Source of the DNA: Prinsepia uniflora
Taxonomy: Eukaryota > Streptophyta > Magnoliopsida > Rosales > Rosaceae
Length of the DNA: 64,000 nucleotides
Direction of reading: 5' to 3'
Assembly (NCBI GenBank): GCA_032719365.1
Contig: CM064873.1
Location: forward strand, 33,023,742 to 33,087,741
The translations under genes and the position numbers were made by a program. The notes under the pieces are model-generated. The model ran no database searches, was not told the DNA's origin, and saw nothing but the letters and a program-made list of their open reading frames with translations. Shown here piece by piece: positions 1 to 10,319 of the stretch. The stretch's first letter is position 1; the number at the start of each line of letters is the position of its first letter.

Positions 1-1223
1 GAGACACTTGCATCCTCGCTGATCTTTATGTTTTGAAGATGGAAAAAATAAAAAAGAATGAGGAGCCTCCTTTGATTGTTGGAAGACCCTTGTTGGCCAT
101 GGTTGAATGCTCATTGATGCGAGGAATGGAAAGGTATCTATTTGGGTTGTAGACAAGTTTCGTACTCTTTCCATACATGATACCATGTAATATCCAACTG
201 AACCTATCATTGATTTTCGTTTAAACACTTTGGATATGCTTCTTCATGAAAACTTAAGGAAATCATGTGTAGAAGATGACCTTGAAAAAGCCCTCATTAT
301 TTCCTCTAAACACGAGACTACCTTGGACCCTAACGTCATTGTCGAGCTCCTCTATCTTAACACCATGCCTTTAGTGAACCACAAAGACCTTGCCATCTAA
401 AGTCTACCCCCTGTCCTTATGCTTAAACCACTCCCAGAACACCTCAAATATGCTTATCTAGGGAAGGACATAACCCTTCTGGTCATCATTGTGGCAAATT
501 TGAGTCAAGTTGAGGAAGACAAGCTTGTTCAAGTCCTTCGCACCCATCAAATGACCATAGGTTGGACTACTACTGAAATTAAAGGCATTATTCCAGAAAT
601 TTGTATGCATAGGATTCTTCTTGAAGATGATGCTAAGCCCTCCCGAGAGGCACAAAGAAGGTTAAACCCGCCTATGAAGGAAGTTGTCAAGAAAGAGGTC
701 CTCAAACTTTTGGATGTGGGAATCATCTATCCGATTAGGGATTCTAAATAGGTTAGTCCAGTACAAGTTGTGCCCAAGAAAAGTGGGATTATCGTGTTTA
801 AGAACGAGAAGGATGAGCTTGTACCTCAAAGGATTCAAACCGGTTGGAGAGTATGCATCGATTACCGAAAGCTTAACACTACCACCTGCAAGGATCACTT
901 TCCCTTGCCTTTCATTGATCAAATGTTGGAGTGGTTGGCAGGTCATTAACATTATTGTTTCCTATATGGATATTCTGGGTATAATCAGATTCCAATTGCC
1001 CCAAAAGATCAAGAAAATACAACTTTTACCTGCCCTTATGGAACATTCGCTTACCAAATGATGCCTTTTGGCCTATGCAACACACCGGAAACTTTTCAAT
1101 AATGCTTGATGAATATCTTCTCAGATATGGTTGAGGACATCATTGAGGTATTCATGGATGACTTCTATGTGTTTGGGCACTTCTTTGAGCTTTGTTTAGT
1201 CAACCTCTCCTAGGTACTTGAAC
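1..1223 (+). pseudogene. Athila/Tat-like Ty3/gypsy pol fragment, protease to RT (part 1)
   Basis: Broken reading frames across this stretch encode a Ty3/gypsy polyprotein of the Athila/Tat type. Around 45-120 a protease-like segment reads LIVGRPLLAMVE. From 419 to 751 an open stretch holds the protease-RT linker, with IGWTT, KGIIPEICMHRI and RRLNPPMKEVV. This is followed by the RT core: VPKKSGI near 770, GWRVCIDYRKLN near 845, FPLPFIDQML near 900, MMPFGLCNTPETFQ near 1060 and the catalytic FMDDF near 1150. Stops and frameshifts occur at several points, for example just after IYPIRDSK at 751. The left end runs off the window. The frame is cut at 1223 by an LTR insertion and resumes at 4565. 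The domain order and RT motifs make the family secure; the lineage rests on similarity I recall and could not test. Confidence 0.85.
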
Positions 1224-2180
1224 TGACAGGACCCATCCCAATCCCCCCGGGATTACCGTGGAATGTGCCCTGCTCCCGTCCAACAAGGGGTGTTAGACAA
1301 GGGATAACCAAGAGCCACTGCCCAACGGGGCATCCAGAGTGCGCAAGGATCGATGGAGGAGGTGTGCAATGTCCCAGTCTCTGCTGCAATCGCATCCGTA
1401 TCAACCTGAAGGGCATTAAAACCAAAAGCTGTGAGTGGACAAAAACCAGTAAGTTCATCAAATACATTTATAAGACATTTATGCCCTCCAATAAAAACTT
1501 ATGCATGCCACAAAAACCAGTGACCAAAACGTTTGCTCAACCGAGCCCTTAGGTCCTTAGCCCAAAAACCGTTAACCAAAAACCAAGTGTGGGAACTCAG
1601 CCCAAACTGTGGAATACCACCACCATACATATTAAAACCATGTGGGTCACCACCCACGACCATAAATGAACATCAATTCAAAAATCCAAAACCATTTAGG
1701 GTCCCCGACCCTACATACCATTTCATAACCAATAATCCATTTTTACCACATAACACATATCCAACCAATAAGCCATTTATTCAGTAAACCATATTTTACC
1801 ATTACCATCACCAGCATCCCAGATGCTTAGCGTCCCAGACGCTAGACGTCCCTGACGTCATATCTCACGGTTTCATAAGCTACGCGTGCTGCCCGGGGTC
1901 TCTCCGGGTCCATATATCTGACATCCCTGATGTCTGACGTCCCTGACGTCAATCATAGCAATCCTGCTCCTGAGTCATCATACGGTCCGGCTGCTCCGTA
2001 TAATGACCCCTCGCAGGCAATGCACCGTGACTTCCCCAGTGTCCCAGACATCTGGAGGAGACCATCATATATCCTTGTGTCCAGATGGTATATGGAAAAC
2101 AGTTTTATTAAATCCTTTTATCACATTATTACCATTGGGCCCTGCCCGAAATTTCCATAAAACCACATAGTTCCATTTAG

Positions 2181-2525
2181 GGTCCTTGACCCAAAATCAC
2201 AATTATTAAATATAGGGTCCCTGACCCGAAATCACATTTATTATCCAACTGGGCCTCATACCCGATTTTATGAACCACTGGGCCCACGGCCCGATTTGTA
2301 AACCAACTGGGCCCGCAGCCCGACTTTATAAACCCACTGGGCCCACGGCCCGAATTCACAAATCAACTGGGCCCCTGGCCCGATAACATAACTCAAATGG
2401 GTCTCAGCCCGATTTCATACCAACTGGGCCCCTGGCCCGATTTCATTAACCAACTGGGCCCCCGGCCCGATTTTCAAATGGACTCCAAGTCCGAAATTTC
2501 CAACATAATTGGGCCTCAAGCCCGA
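2181..2525. repeat. Array of 13-nt mini-palindromes with co-varying arms (S1)
   Basis: About a dozen modules lie roughly 25-35 nt apart, each with a 5-3-5 arm-loop-arm layout and usually followed by CGA. Examples are GGGTC-CTT-GACCC (2181), GGGTC-CCT-GACCC (2215), GGGCC-CAC-GGCCC (2280), GGGCC-CCT-GGCCC (about 2369 and 2426) and GGACT-CCA-AGTCC (2480). Where one arm changes, the other usually changes to keep pairing. Some modules, such as the one near 2399, have shortened or mismatched arms. Confidence 0.8.
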
Positions 2526-4363
2526 GTTCATATTTCCAATTTCAAAACCATTTCATCATATTATATCCAAGTCATAAATATGGAAAATCCATGTAAAACC
2601 GAAAAACCTCGATTTACGTGCAAGCACGTAAATCGCCTCGAAATACGTGAAACCGTACAATTTACCAACAACCAAACCAACATCATACAATCACAATCAT
2701 AATCCATGTAAAACATTTAAGCATGCATAGAATTTATAAAACCAAAGTCCACTCACAGACCGTTTTAACGGTATGCCTCGATACGCATGCCACCGGCCCT
2801 CCCGGGCCACACCACTATCACCGGGACTCCCAATCCTGTCCAAATCACATTAGAGGGTTACTAACCTCATCATTAACATCCTATCAAAGTCCCGTAATTT
2901 TCCCGAATTTTTACTTATTTTTAAACTTAATTTAAAACCTTCGGATATCCCGAACAATATCGAGACGGTGTCCGATCGACACGAAACCAATTCCAAAATG
3001 TCCGTTACATTAGATAGGACAGAAGTCATGTTGACCTCACCTCGAGATTCGTGCCCACGCGCCGTCACGCGCTGCCGTGAGTGGCTGCGCGTGAAACTCA
3101 CGCGCCTGCTACAGTGTCACCAGCCCAACCCGTTTGTCTGGTAAACGGGTCCAATTCACCCGCGACACAACCCGGTTCAATGTCCATCAATTCAGCCTTA
3201 ATTCCTTCAATTAATCATTCAGTTAGTTTCGTTTTAAGTCCAATTACAAGTCTATAAACTCAATTACACAAATCCTTACCCAAATTCCCACGATTCAACG
3301 ATGATCCACGAAGAAAACCCGGTTACTGTGCAATCATGGAACTCCCTCAATTGCTGCAGGTTTCATCCAATTGATGATTCCAGAAGCATCAACGGACCCT
3401 GAGGAACAATTCCCCCACATCAATTGCATCAAACCTGTGCTCAATCGTCACGACTCAAGCTCGAGCACCGTCACTGTTCAACAATGGAGTTCCATCGATC
3501 TCGATCGGTTTCCTTCAATTGATGAACCTAGAAGCATCGTGGGATCATGAGGAGTCATTTCCCCACAACAATTGAGTCAATCGCAGCTCCAAACTCCACG
3601 ACTCATCCTCGATTTCTTCCTCGGTCACCAAGCTCGATCAGAGCCAAAACGGCACCAATTCTTCTCGTTTTTGACGTGGGTCGACTCGTCACAACCTCAG
3701 TAAGATGTTTCCAAGCTCCAAATCGATCATCGCAGCTCAATTCGTCCAATTTGATTTTCCCTCCCAAAACTTAATCTTTCGAATTCTCAGTTCCTCCTCA
3801 CTGTCAAGCTCTCGTGTTTACCCAGTTGAATTCACTCTCAAATCGCTCACAAATTCACACTCTCAGGTTCAGCAATGGAAGAGGAATTGGTTGGGAGAGT
3901 ATTGGATTTGGTTGTACACGGTTAAGGAAAATATGGAGATTAATGGAAATTAAAAGATTAATTAATTAATTAAAAACTAATTAAACATCATCATGAGGTC
4001 TCCCCCAAAAACATGGATTCTGATTTCAAGGGATGAGTGACACTTGTCACTCATCCAGGTGTGTAGGGTCAACGGTCACTATTCATTATTATACTATTAT
4101 TTTAATCCGAGCCTCGGTTCGTTAGTTCGTTTCCTTGACCATAACGTTGTCGTCGAATTTCCGATTTCGGCATGCCGCCTGTCGTTGGATTCGTATCGAC
4201 GATACCTACGTAACGGTCCTTGGCCCTCGCCCATCGGACCTCCCGGTCAGAAAGTCAACATTTGGCCCCTAATAAGCCAAATTACCAAAATACCCCTCAA
4301 CTTCCGAACACCATAACTTTCTCTACGAATGTCGGAATCGAATGTGCCACCTGTCTATGAACT

Positions 4364-4387
4364 CGTGACGTCCCGAGCTACGTCACG
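4364..4387. promoter_or_regulatory. TGACGT palindrome in LTR U3 (S1)
   Basis: CGTGACGT, an 8-nt spacer CCCGAGCT, then ACGTCACG form a perfect 8-bp inverted repeat with two TGACGT cores, the bZIP (TGA/CRE-type) recognition core. It lies about 180 bp from the U3 terminus in the coding direction. The same structure recurs at the matching place in other LTRs of the window. Binding is inferred. Confidence 0.55.
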
Positions 4388-4564
4388 GTCATCGGTCAAA
4401 GTCCATTTGACCGCCTGAACAAAAAGTCAACATTTTGCCCACGACCAGGGGCAAAACGGTCATTTCGCACAATTTGTCCGATTCCGCCCTACTAACCACC
4501 GTTCAACCTCACTAATCAAGATTAGTCACTAATCTAATCCCGGAATTCGGGACGGGTCATTACA

Positions 4565-4705
4565 TGAACGATGCGAAGAAAGTCACCTAGTGCTGAATTG
4601 GGAGAAGTGTCACTTTATGATTCAACAAGGTATTGTCTTGGGCCATGTGATTTCTAGTAAGGGCACTGAAGTGGAAAAAGCTAAGTTGGATGTTTTTGAG
4701 AGATT
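4565..4705 (+). pseudogene. Athila/Tat-like pol fragment, RT (part 2)
   Basis: This continues the RT frame cut at 1223. The readable peptide includes NWEKCHFMIQQGIVLGHVIS and SKGTEVEKAKLDVF, the segment that follows the FMDDF motif in Athila-like RTs. The first five bases are the right copy of the S1 target duplication. Recognisable similarity stops near 4705, where the sequence changes to a minus-strand gag fragment, so the two elements meet at an abrupt junction. RNase H and integrase are absent. Confidence 0.82.
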
Positions 4706-5700
4706 TCCAGATCTGCAACTAGCTTCACTGGCTATTTTTTGACTTCCCCTAGACATGCTAGAAGTCTGAGCCTGATCTGCCACATTATGGCTTGTCATAC
4801 CACTACCTAGGTGATTTGGGCATTTTCTACTAAGATGCCCAGGTTCTCCGTATCCGTAGGAACAAATCACTCAACTAGAATGAGTGAGTGTTTGTGATCT
4901 CGACCTCAAACTTTGTGTGCCGTCTAATCCAATCTCTTTACTGGCTAAAACTGTGCCACCATTACCAAAAGTCCTAGCCCTAACACTTTCTCCCCTTGCT
5001 ACTTTCTAGCTTGAAGTGTCCATAAATGGATTCTCATGATTTTGACCGGAACTAGTTCCTTGTTGTTGCATTTACAAGATTGCTTCTACTCAAATCGCGA
5101 CGTCTGACAACTCCCTCAAAGTGGCATAAGTACCCACTATTATGGCAACTCGGATCTTGCCTGGCAAACCTAACTCAAACCGTCTACACTTATGTGCCTT
5201 GGTTGCAACAAGTGTCGAGCATACCAAGATAGACTCGGGAACTTTTTCTCATATTGGGCCATCGTCATATTTCCCTGTTCTAGCCGCAGAAATTCTACCT
5301 CTTTAGAATCACGATAAGATCAGGGCCAAAAGTGATGTAAGAATTTGTCTCTCAAAGTTTCCCAAGTTACCTCTTGGGCATCCCCCATCATATGTAGCCC
5401 CCGCCACTACTGATAACTATAGTCGCTCAACTGAAAGGTAGCTATCAACACTTGTCCACCAGATGACAACGTATAATCTCAAAAATCATTTCCAAATCAG
5501 TGATCCACTCTTCTGCTCTTTCCAGACTCACCTTGCTTGAAAAAGTAACATCCTCTAAACACTGGGCTTTTTCTATGTCGTTCGAACTCATCTTATGACT
5601 GTGCACAAGGTTCTCTTTGTGGGGGCATAGTCATTTCGTATTCATGAAACAAACACACTTAGTTCACACCCTGCACTCACAAGTGCAGACCATTAACAAC
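4706..5700 (-). pseudogene. Ty3/gypsy gag fragment with zinc knuckle
   Basis: Read on the minus strand from about 5640 down to 4706, broken frames encode a chromovirus-type Gag. They include a WWRGLHMMG-like segment followed by WETLRDKF, then EFLRLEQGNM, KCRRFELGLPGKI and LRELSDVAIR, which are the usual order of Gag motifs. Near 4830-4860 lies a degenerate zinc knuckle, CSYGYGEPGHLSRKC, in which the first Cys pair spacing is disturbed. Several stops interrupt it. The primer-binding site and 5' LTR lie just upstream (plus-strand right), so this is the 5' part of one minus-strand element whose pol has been lost at the 4705 junction. Confidence 0.75.
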
Positions 5701-5716
5701 CTACGCTCTGATACCA
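5701..5716 (-). other. Primer-binding site (initiator Met-tRNA type)
   Basis: The minus strand reads TGGTATCAGAGCGTAG, three bases inside the LTR terminus at 5720. TGGTATCAGAGC is the standard plant retrotransposon primer-binding site complementary to the 3' end of initiator Met-tRNA. It fixes the LTR at 5720-7663 as the 5' LTR of a minus-strand element. Confidence 0.85.
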
Positions 5717-5719
5717 AGA

Positions 5720-7663
5720 TGACAGGACATTCCCGGCACAACTAAACAATCATGAGGGATCTTGCTCCCATCTGACAATTACTACTCAAAGGACGAAATA
5801 GCCTTAAAAAAGTTTATAACAACTATAGAAACAGCCTACTGTTAGACTAGGGATACTTATACACTCATACTTCTTGCTATATACAGAGCATAAGTTTAGC
5901 TACACAACTCAAAACACATAGTTTACCCTAACAACAAGTAAAAACTATTTAATTTACGCTTCCATTCCCATTAGGTCCCTGTCCTCGTGTCACAGCAGTA
6001 CAAACTCATCGATGAATGCTCCTACGGACGTTCCACATTGACTCTGGGGGTTCTGTCTGTAATGCCCTTGAATGGTTTTAAAATGAGATTACTGGATTTG
6101 GTGACTGTTCCACATATACCATCCTCTGTGATTTGATGGTCTCCTCCAGACGTCGTAGATCCTGAAGATGAGTAGCTCCGAGGGAGGCTCAGTCTCAGGA
6201 GTGGGAGATTATGATGATATCCTCCTCCAGACGTCGTAGATCCTGGAGATGATATCACCCCAGACGTCGTAGAACCTGGGGAGGTACTAAACATGAGACA
6301 CCCGAGTTGCACGCGTTGCATTGATATCGTGACGGGTTACTTGGATATTGAGATTGGGTATTGAGGATTAGTGGTATTATGATGATTTACTGATATTTGT
6401 GTCCAGATACTTTATATTATGAACTGATTTGATGAACATGAGTTTTATGGACCATGGGAAAACATGTTTTGATTTTATCGGTCCACTATTCTTATTTGAT
6501 TGATTTCATGCTATTACTCGTGTTTTATGATATGCATGCATGTTTGCGAAACTGAAGGGTAAGAATGTATTTTGATAAATGTATTTCTAAAACTTTATTT
6601 TTGTCCACTCACACTTTTGATGTTTTATGTACCCTGCAGGCCAGTGCACAGGTACAGAGGCTAGTATCGAGGCAGAGGAATAAGCAGACCGTTGCGCACT
6701 CAGACACCTTGCAGAGTAGGATTTTGATCCCTACTTGTAGTATTACCTATGCTCTGTAAACCAGTTGACTAGTCAAACTTGTAGGTCAACGATCCTGGAA
6801 GACTTAACTATCCCTTGTTTGACAATATTTGTCGTTTGTTATGTTGTATATGTATATATGTAAGGCTACTTTTGGCACTTTAGAGTTATTGTCAGACGGA
6901 AGCAAGATCTTTCACGATTATCGAGGGATAATCGGGATGGGTCTTGCCACTATCTCCCAATTCGTCACCCGAACTCACGAACTAAAGGCTTGTTAGGACC
7001 AAAGGGACTCCAAGAAGATGATATCAACCTTGTTTCCAAGGTTGCCAGTCGAAAACTGGGTTAGGCAACTCCAAATCTAAAAGATACCTTCCCGGGTTCA
7101 CCCTCTCTCCTTCACAGTTCTGAGTTCCACTCCTTCCCTTCTTTCCTCTGCTTCTTTCTCCCTTTCTCTTATGGGTTTTCTCTCTTTTCTCTTCTTTCAT
7201 TCTCCCTTGATTTTCTCCTCTTTGGTTTTTCCCTTCTTTTTCTCTTTCGGCTGAGCAACACACAACAACACACACACACTACACTAAAAATACCTACATG
7301 CACGCACACATAAGAGCTAAGGCTATGCACACATCCCAAAGTCATAAAAGGGACACTTGTCACCTTCACAAACAATCCATAAGAAAAATCCTCCCATGAA
7401 ATTACTAAATTACCCCTACTAGCCAAATTACCAAAATGTCCTTACTAGATTTAACCTCTAAACAAATTCGTCAGAACTTTGTTTTCAACATGTCGCCTGC
7501 TAACTACTTAGGAGGCCGAGACCTTCATAACAGTATATTCCAATTATCTAAAAGAGGTCCCAGTCAAAAGTCAACACTTGACTTTTACTCAAAAAGTCAA
7601 ATCTTTGACTTCCAGTGGCAAAATGATCATTTTCTATCCTTATCAAGGCTCCAGGCTGTTACA
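5720..7663 (-). mobile_element. 5' LTR of minus-strand gypsy element, split by a nested LTR
   Basis: The plus strand begins TGACAGGACATTCCCGG at 5720, next to the primer-binding site, and ends GGCTGTTACA at 7663. The right part (about 6950-7663) has the U3-like features of this LTR group, including the AAAAGTCAA tract and CAAAATGNCC phrases. Positions 6058-6949 are a separate inverted LTR. Removing it leaves about 1.05 kb. Sequence right of 7663 is copia-derived, and no matching opposite LTR is in the window. Confidence 0.75.
6058..6949 (+). mobile_element. Solo LTR S2 (892 bp, internally reduced), coding direction plus
   Basis: It starts TGTAATGCCC and ends GATGGGTCTTGCCA, the reverse of the surrounding LTR. 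It keeps landmarks of the group: GACACCCGAGTTGCACGCGTTGC near 6295 in degenerate form, GCATGCATG near 6535 and GTCCACTCAC near 6604. The flanks CTGTC (6053-6057) and CTATC (6950-6954) match at four of five positions, as expected of an aged target duplication. It is much shorter than its relatives, so an internal deletion is likely. Confidence 0.65.
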
Positions 7664-8425
7664 ATTTCCCTCATTTTGTGACCCAAATTTCTCTTTTGTT
7701 TCCAAAATTCCTACACTCAGATTTCCATTTGTTTCTAAGTCTCTAGATTGACTCCCACTAGCTTTAGCATCTTTACACTTGTCTTTTAGTATTCTCCTGA
7801 ATTTCAGCAAAAGGTACCATTTGATCCTCGACACTTTGTGAGGAATCAGGTAGCACCTCGGGCTTAGTTTGAGTAGAATGTAAGGAATTTTTTTCCCTTT
7901 TTAGAATTCACAGTTTCCATGTCGATCTTCATTTCAAAAGTCATTAGTTTACCTACAAGCTTGGTCAATCTAATGTCTTTTAGATTTTGAACTTCCATAA
8001 TGGCAATTTACTTAGGTTTAAACTTGCTGGGCACGATATGAAAAATCTTTTGAAAAGTTGTAATTTCAGATATTGGTTCACCAAGAGTGACACACTCAAG
8101 AAGTTCATAGAACTATATGAAAAAATCAGACTCACTCATTTGGATTTCTTTGAATATTTCCAAAGAAATTTGAAACTTAAAGTCACAGACTTGAACATCA
8201 CCTTCATGGACAATTCTGTGTTGATCCCAAGACTGCTTTGCAGTGGTGCAATTTCAAATGTATGAGAAATGAGATGCAGATAATGACGTGGAAATTGCAT
8301 TTTTAACTTTCCTAGGAAACTTCATCTTAGGCATTGAGGAAAATATCAAATGTTCCTCTCCAGGTAGCATAGTTTGTACCATCAAAGAAAGGACGATTAT
8401 TACAGGAATTCTTATCACGTTCCAT
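7664..8425 (-). pseudogene. Ty1/copia gag N-terminal fragment
   Basis: On the minus strand a start codon at 8423-8425 opens a peptide with RPFFDGTNYATWRG, the N-terminal motif of plant copia Gag. Further on come a VHEGDVQVCD-like segment, a FYELLECVTLGEPISE-like segment and LVGKLMTFEMKID, matching the Gag order of the group that includes SIRE-like elements. Frameshifts and stops are present. The fragment ends at the LTR boundary at 7663, so the gypsy element at 4706-7663 either inserted here or was joined by deletion. The plus-strand open frames at 7987-8485 are antisense shadows. Confidence 0.65.
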
Positions 8426-8487
8426 CCTAGACACACCAAAATTGATACCGACTTAAACCTGAAAGCCAACTCTAAGTGTATCTAGAG

Positions 8488-8502
8488 TCTGCTGTGATAC
8501 CA
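8488..8502 (-). other. Primer-binding-site-like sequence of the copia fragment
   Basis: The minus strand reads TGGTATCACAGCAGA, close to the Met-tRNA site TGGTATCAGAGC, about 60 bases upstream of the Gag start. A candidate LTR edge, TGTTGATATTA on the plus strand, follows at 8510. Confidence 0.55.
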
Positions 8503-8509
8503 ACTAAAA

Positions 8510-9564
8510 TGTTGATATTAATTCTAAGTCACGAATCACATGACTAGTCAGTGATTCGTAACTAACATTCCGGGCTCAAAGAAACAATCAATCTATCACA
8601 GATTCACATATATACACATTCATTACATACACCTTGCAAGAAGCACCTTCACACAATGACAACCCAAGCACTCAGAAGCTCCATCAATGTAGGCAGCTAT
8701 GTGCTATTTCTAAGTGATGATGTGTGAGATCAATCAAAATCACAATCAAAATTATCGAAATAAATCAGAATTAGATAGTTTCACACAAAGGCATTGATAC
8801 CCGGAAACCTTGCTCAAGGTAAAACGGGGGGTCTCTTAGCTAACCAAGTAATTCACTAAAATCAAAGCTCATTACAAAGTATATCATGCTCACATCTTAT
8901 TGCCTATAACTAAAGAGGTAGCCATACCTCATGCAATATTGATTTCTTTCGAGAACACTATGCTCATTTACAATCTCAACACTAGTAAGCAATGACTCAT
9001 CGATCATTCACTGTAAAAATTATCCAAAAATTGATTGTCTAAAACTTTAAAAACCAAATCACTCAATCAATATTCATCAAGCAATAGTTCTTGGTGAACC
9101 TAGGCTGAATTGAGTCATTGAACAGATTCATGGAATCCAATTTCAAGATGAGTTTTTAAACATTGAAAATGAGTTTTAATAAAACTTTGACAAAAACTAA
9201 ACCTAAATTGCTGAAATCGTATTTCTTTAATGAAAACGTTTTATTAATATGAAATCAGAAGGAAAATGATGATTCCGTTGTTCTACAAAAAAAAAAAAAC
9301 CGGTATTTCGCATTCACGCTACTCAAACCTTGAAAACTTTCCCAATAGTTCAAAACACGTCGCTTTTACTAACTGATTGTATCACTAAAAAAAATAGATA
9401 TACCCTTGAGAAATGACTAGCTAGCCAGTCCAATGCAATCCCTTGAAAAATCCTCTTTAACAAATAATCATGTTCATCAAAGAAGGCCTAATGAAATCAA
9501 CAACTAATTCCTAGTGTTTGAGCATAATTCAGTTACATATGCACATGCAAAACCAATTACATCA
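8510..9564 (-). mobile_element. Probable 5' LTR/leader of the minus-strand copia element (extent uncertain)
   Basis: The left edge reads TGTTGATATTA on the plus strand, seven bases beyond the primer-binding-like site, which fits an LTR 3' end on the minus strand. I could not find the opposite LTR edge; it may lie beyond the TRIM insertion at 9565-10716. No coding sequence is recognisable. A poly-A run occurs at about 9288-9299. Confidence 0.4.
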
Positions 9565-9986
9565 TATCAAATTGATACTCCACAACAAATAAACAAATCA
9601 CAAGGGGTAGATCAAACCCACTCTCATACCATGTCAAATAAGAAATTACACAAAAACTAATACAGCGGAAATTTCAATATGCAAATTTGTGGCCCATGAG
9701 TGCAAAGAGAAATTAAGCTCTGGGCACTCATAGGGATGCAAGCACACTATGAACTAATCAATATATTGTTAAATGTGATTACAAATGTTTCTTAAGGGTT
9801 ATAATTTACAAGCATAAGCCAAACCTTATATAGACAACCAATCATAAGTAAACAAGGAACAATAAATTCTAACTTCGAATCCAAGAAAGAATTATAATCC
9901 TGAAACAAATCTATCCAAATCTAGTAAGTACAATTCTTAATTCAAAACCAAAAACCAATTCCTAATTAAGACAATAATTTCCAACA
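9565..9986 (-). repeat. TRIM 3' LTR
   Basis: Left copy of the direct repeat. It starts TATCAAATTGATACTCCAC and ends TTTCCAACA. It carries an extra phrase near 9620-9640 relative to the right copy. Confidence 0.65.
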
Positions 9987-10068
9987 TCCCCTATCAAACT
10001 CTTGATGTTATATTGTGAGTTTGCCAAGAAGAAAGACAAAATTTATCATGTCACACGAAGCTTGTGAC

Positions 10069-10254
10069 GTTGATGCTATGTTGTGATGTTGTGTTGTCGA
10101 TGCGGTGCTATAGATGTTGTGTTGCCAATGCGATGCTGATGCGTTAGGCTGCCGATGTTATGTTGATACAATGGAATGCAGATGCGATGACAATCAATGT
10201 GATGTTAATGTGATGCTGATGCACGCACTGCTGATGCGATGCCAATACGAACCC
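10069..10254. repeat. Degenerate GATGYTGATGCG-type short repeats inside the TRIM
   Basis: The interior is largely a run of variants built on GATGC, GATGTTGTGTT and GATGCTGATGCG. This is a low-order, imperfect minisatellite. It does not encode a recognisable protein. Confidence 0.6.
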
Positions 10255-10319
10255 ATTATCGAAGCCCAATGAACAAAGTACTAAAAACGGTCTGATAGAT
10301 CGAAACTGTTTTGATACCA

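Larger units (their letters stand above)
1224..4564 (-). mobile_element. Solo LTR S1 (3341 bp) inserted in Athila-like RT; target duplication TGAAC
   Basis: On the plus strand it begins TGACAGGACCCATCCC and ends GGGACGGGTCATTACA. It is flanked by a perfect 5-bp direct repeat TGAAC (1219-1223 and 4565-4569), and the RT reading frame is interrupted at exactly this point. There is no internal coding region, so it is a solo LTR. The coding direction is minus, judged from the relative with a polypurine tract at 34332. It contains a mini-palindrome array (2181-2525), the inverted pair GTGAGTGGAC (1431) and GTCCACTCAC (2747), and a TGACGT palindrome (4364-4387). Short open frames within it show no recognisable protein. 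Confidence 0.93.

Noticed and set aside
2181..2525. The mini-palindromes as transcription terminators
   Set aside because: Intrinsic hairpin terminators are a bacterial device. In plant LTRs this is not a known 3'-end signal, and the modules are repeated a dozen times without T tracts.
5701..5716. tRNA-like sequence at the Met-tRNA primer site
   Set aside because: Only the 16-nt primer-binding complement is present. No cloverleaf or tRNA promoter boxes flank it here or at 11623.
7987..8485. Plus-strand open frames of 92 and 65 codons
   Set aside because: They are antisense to a recognisable minus-strand copia Gag fragment.
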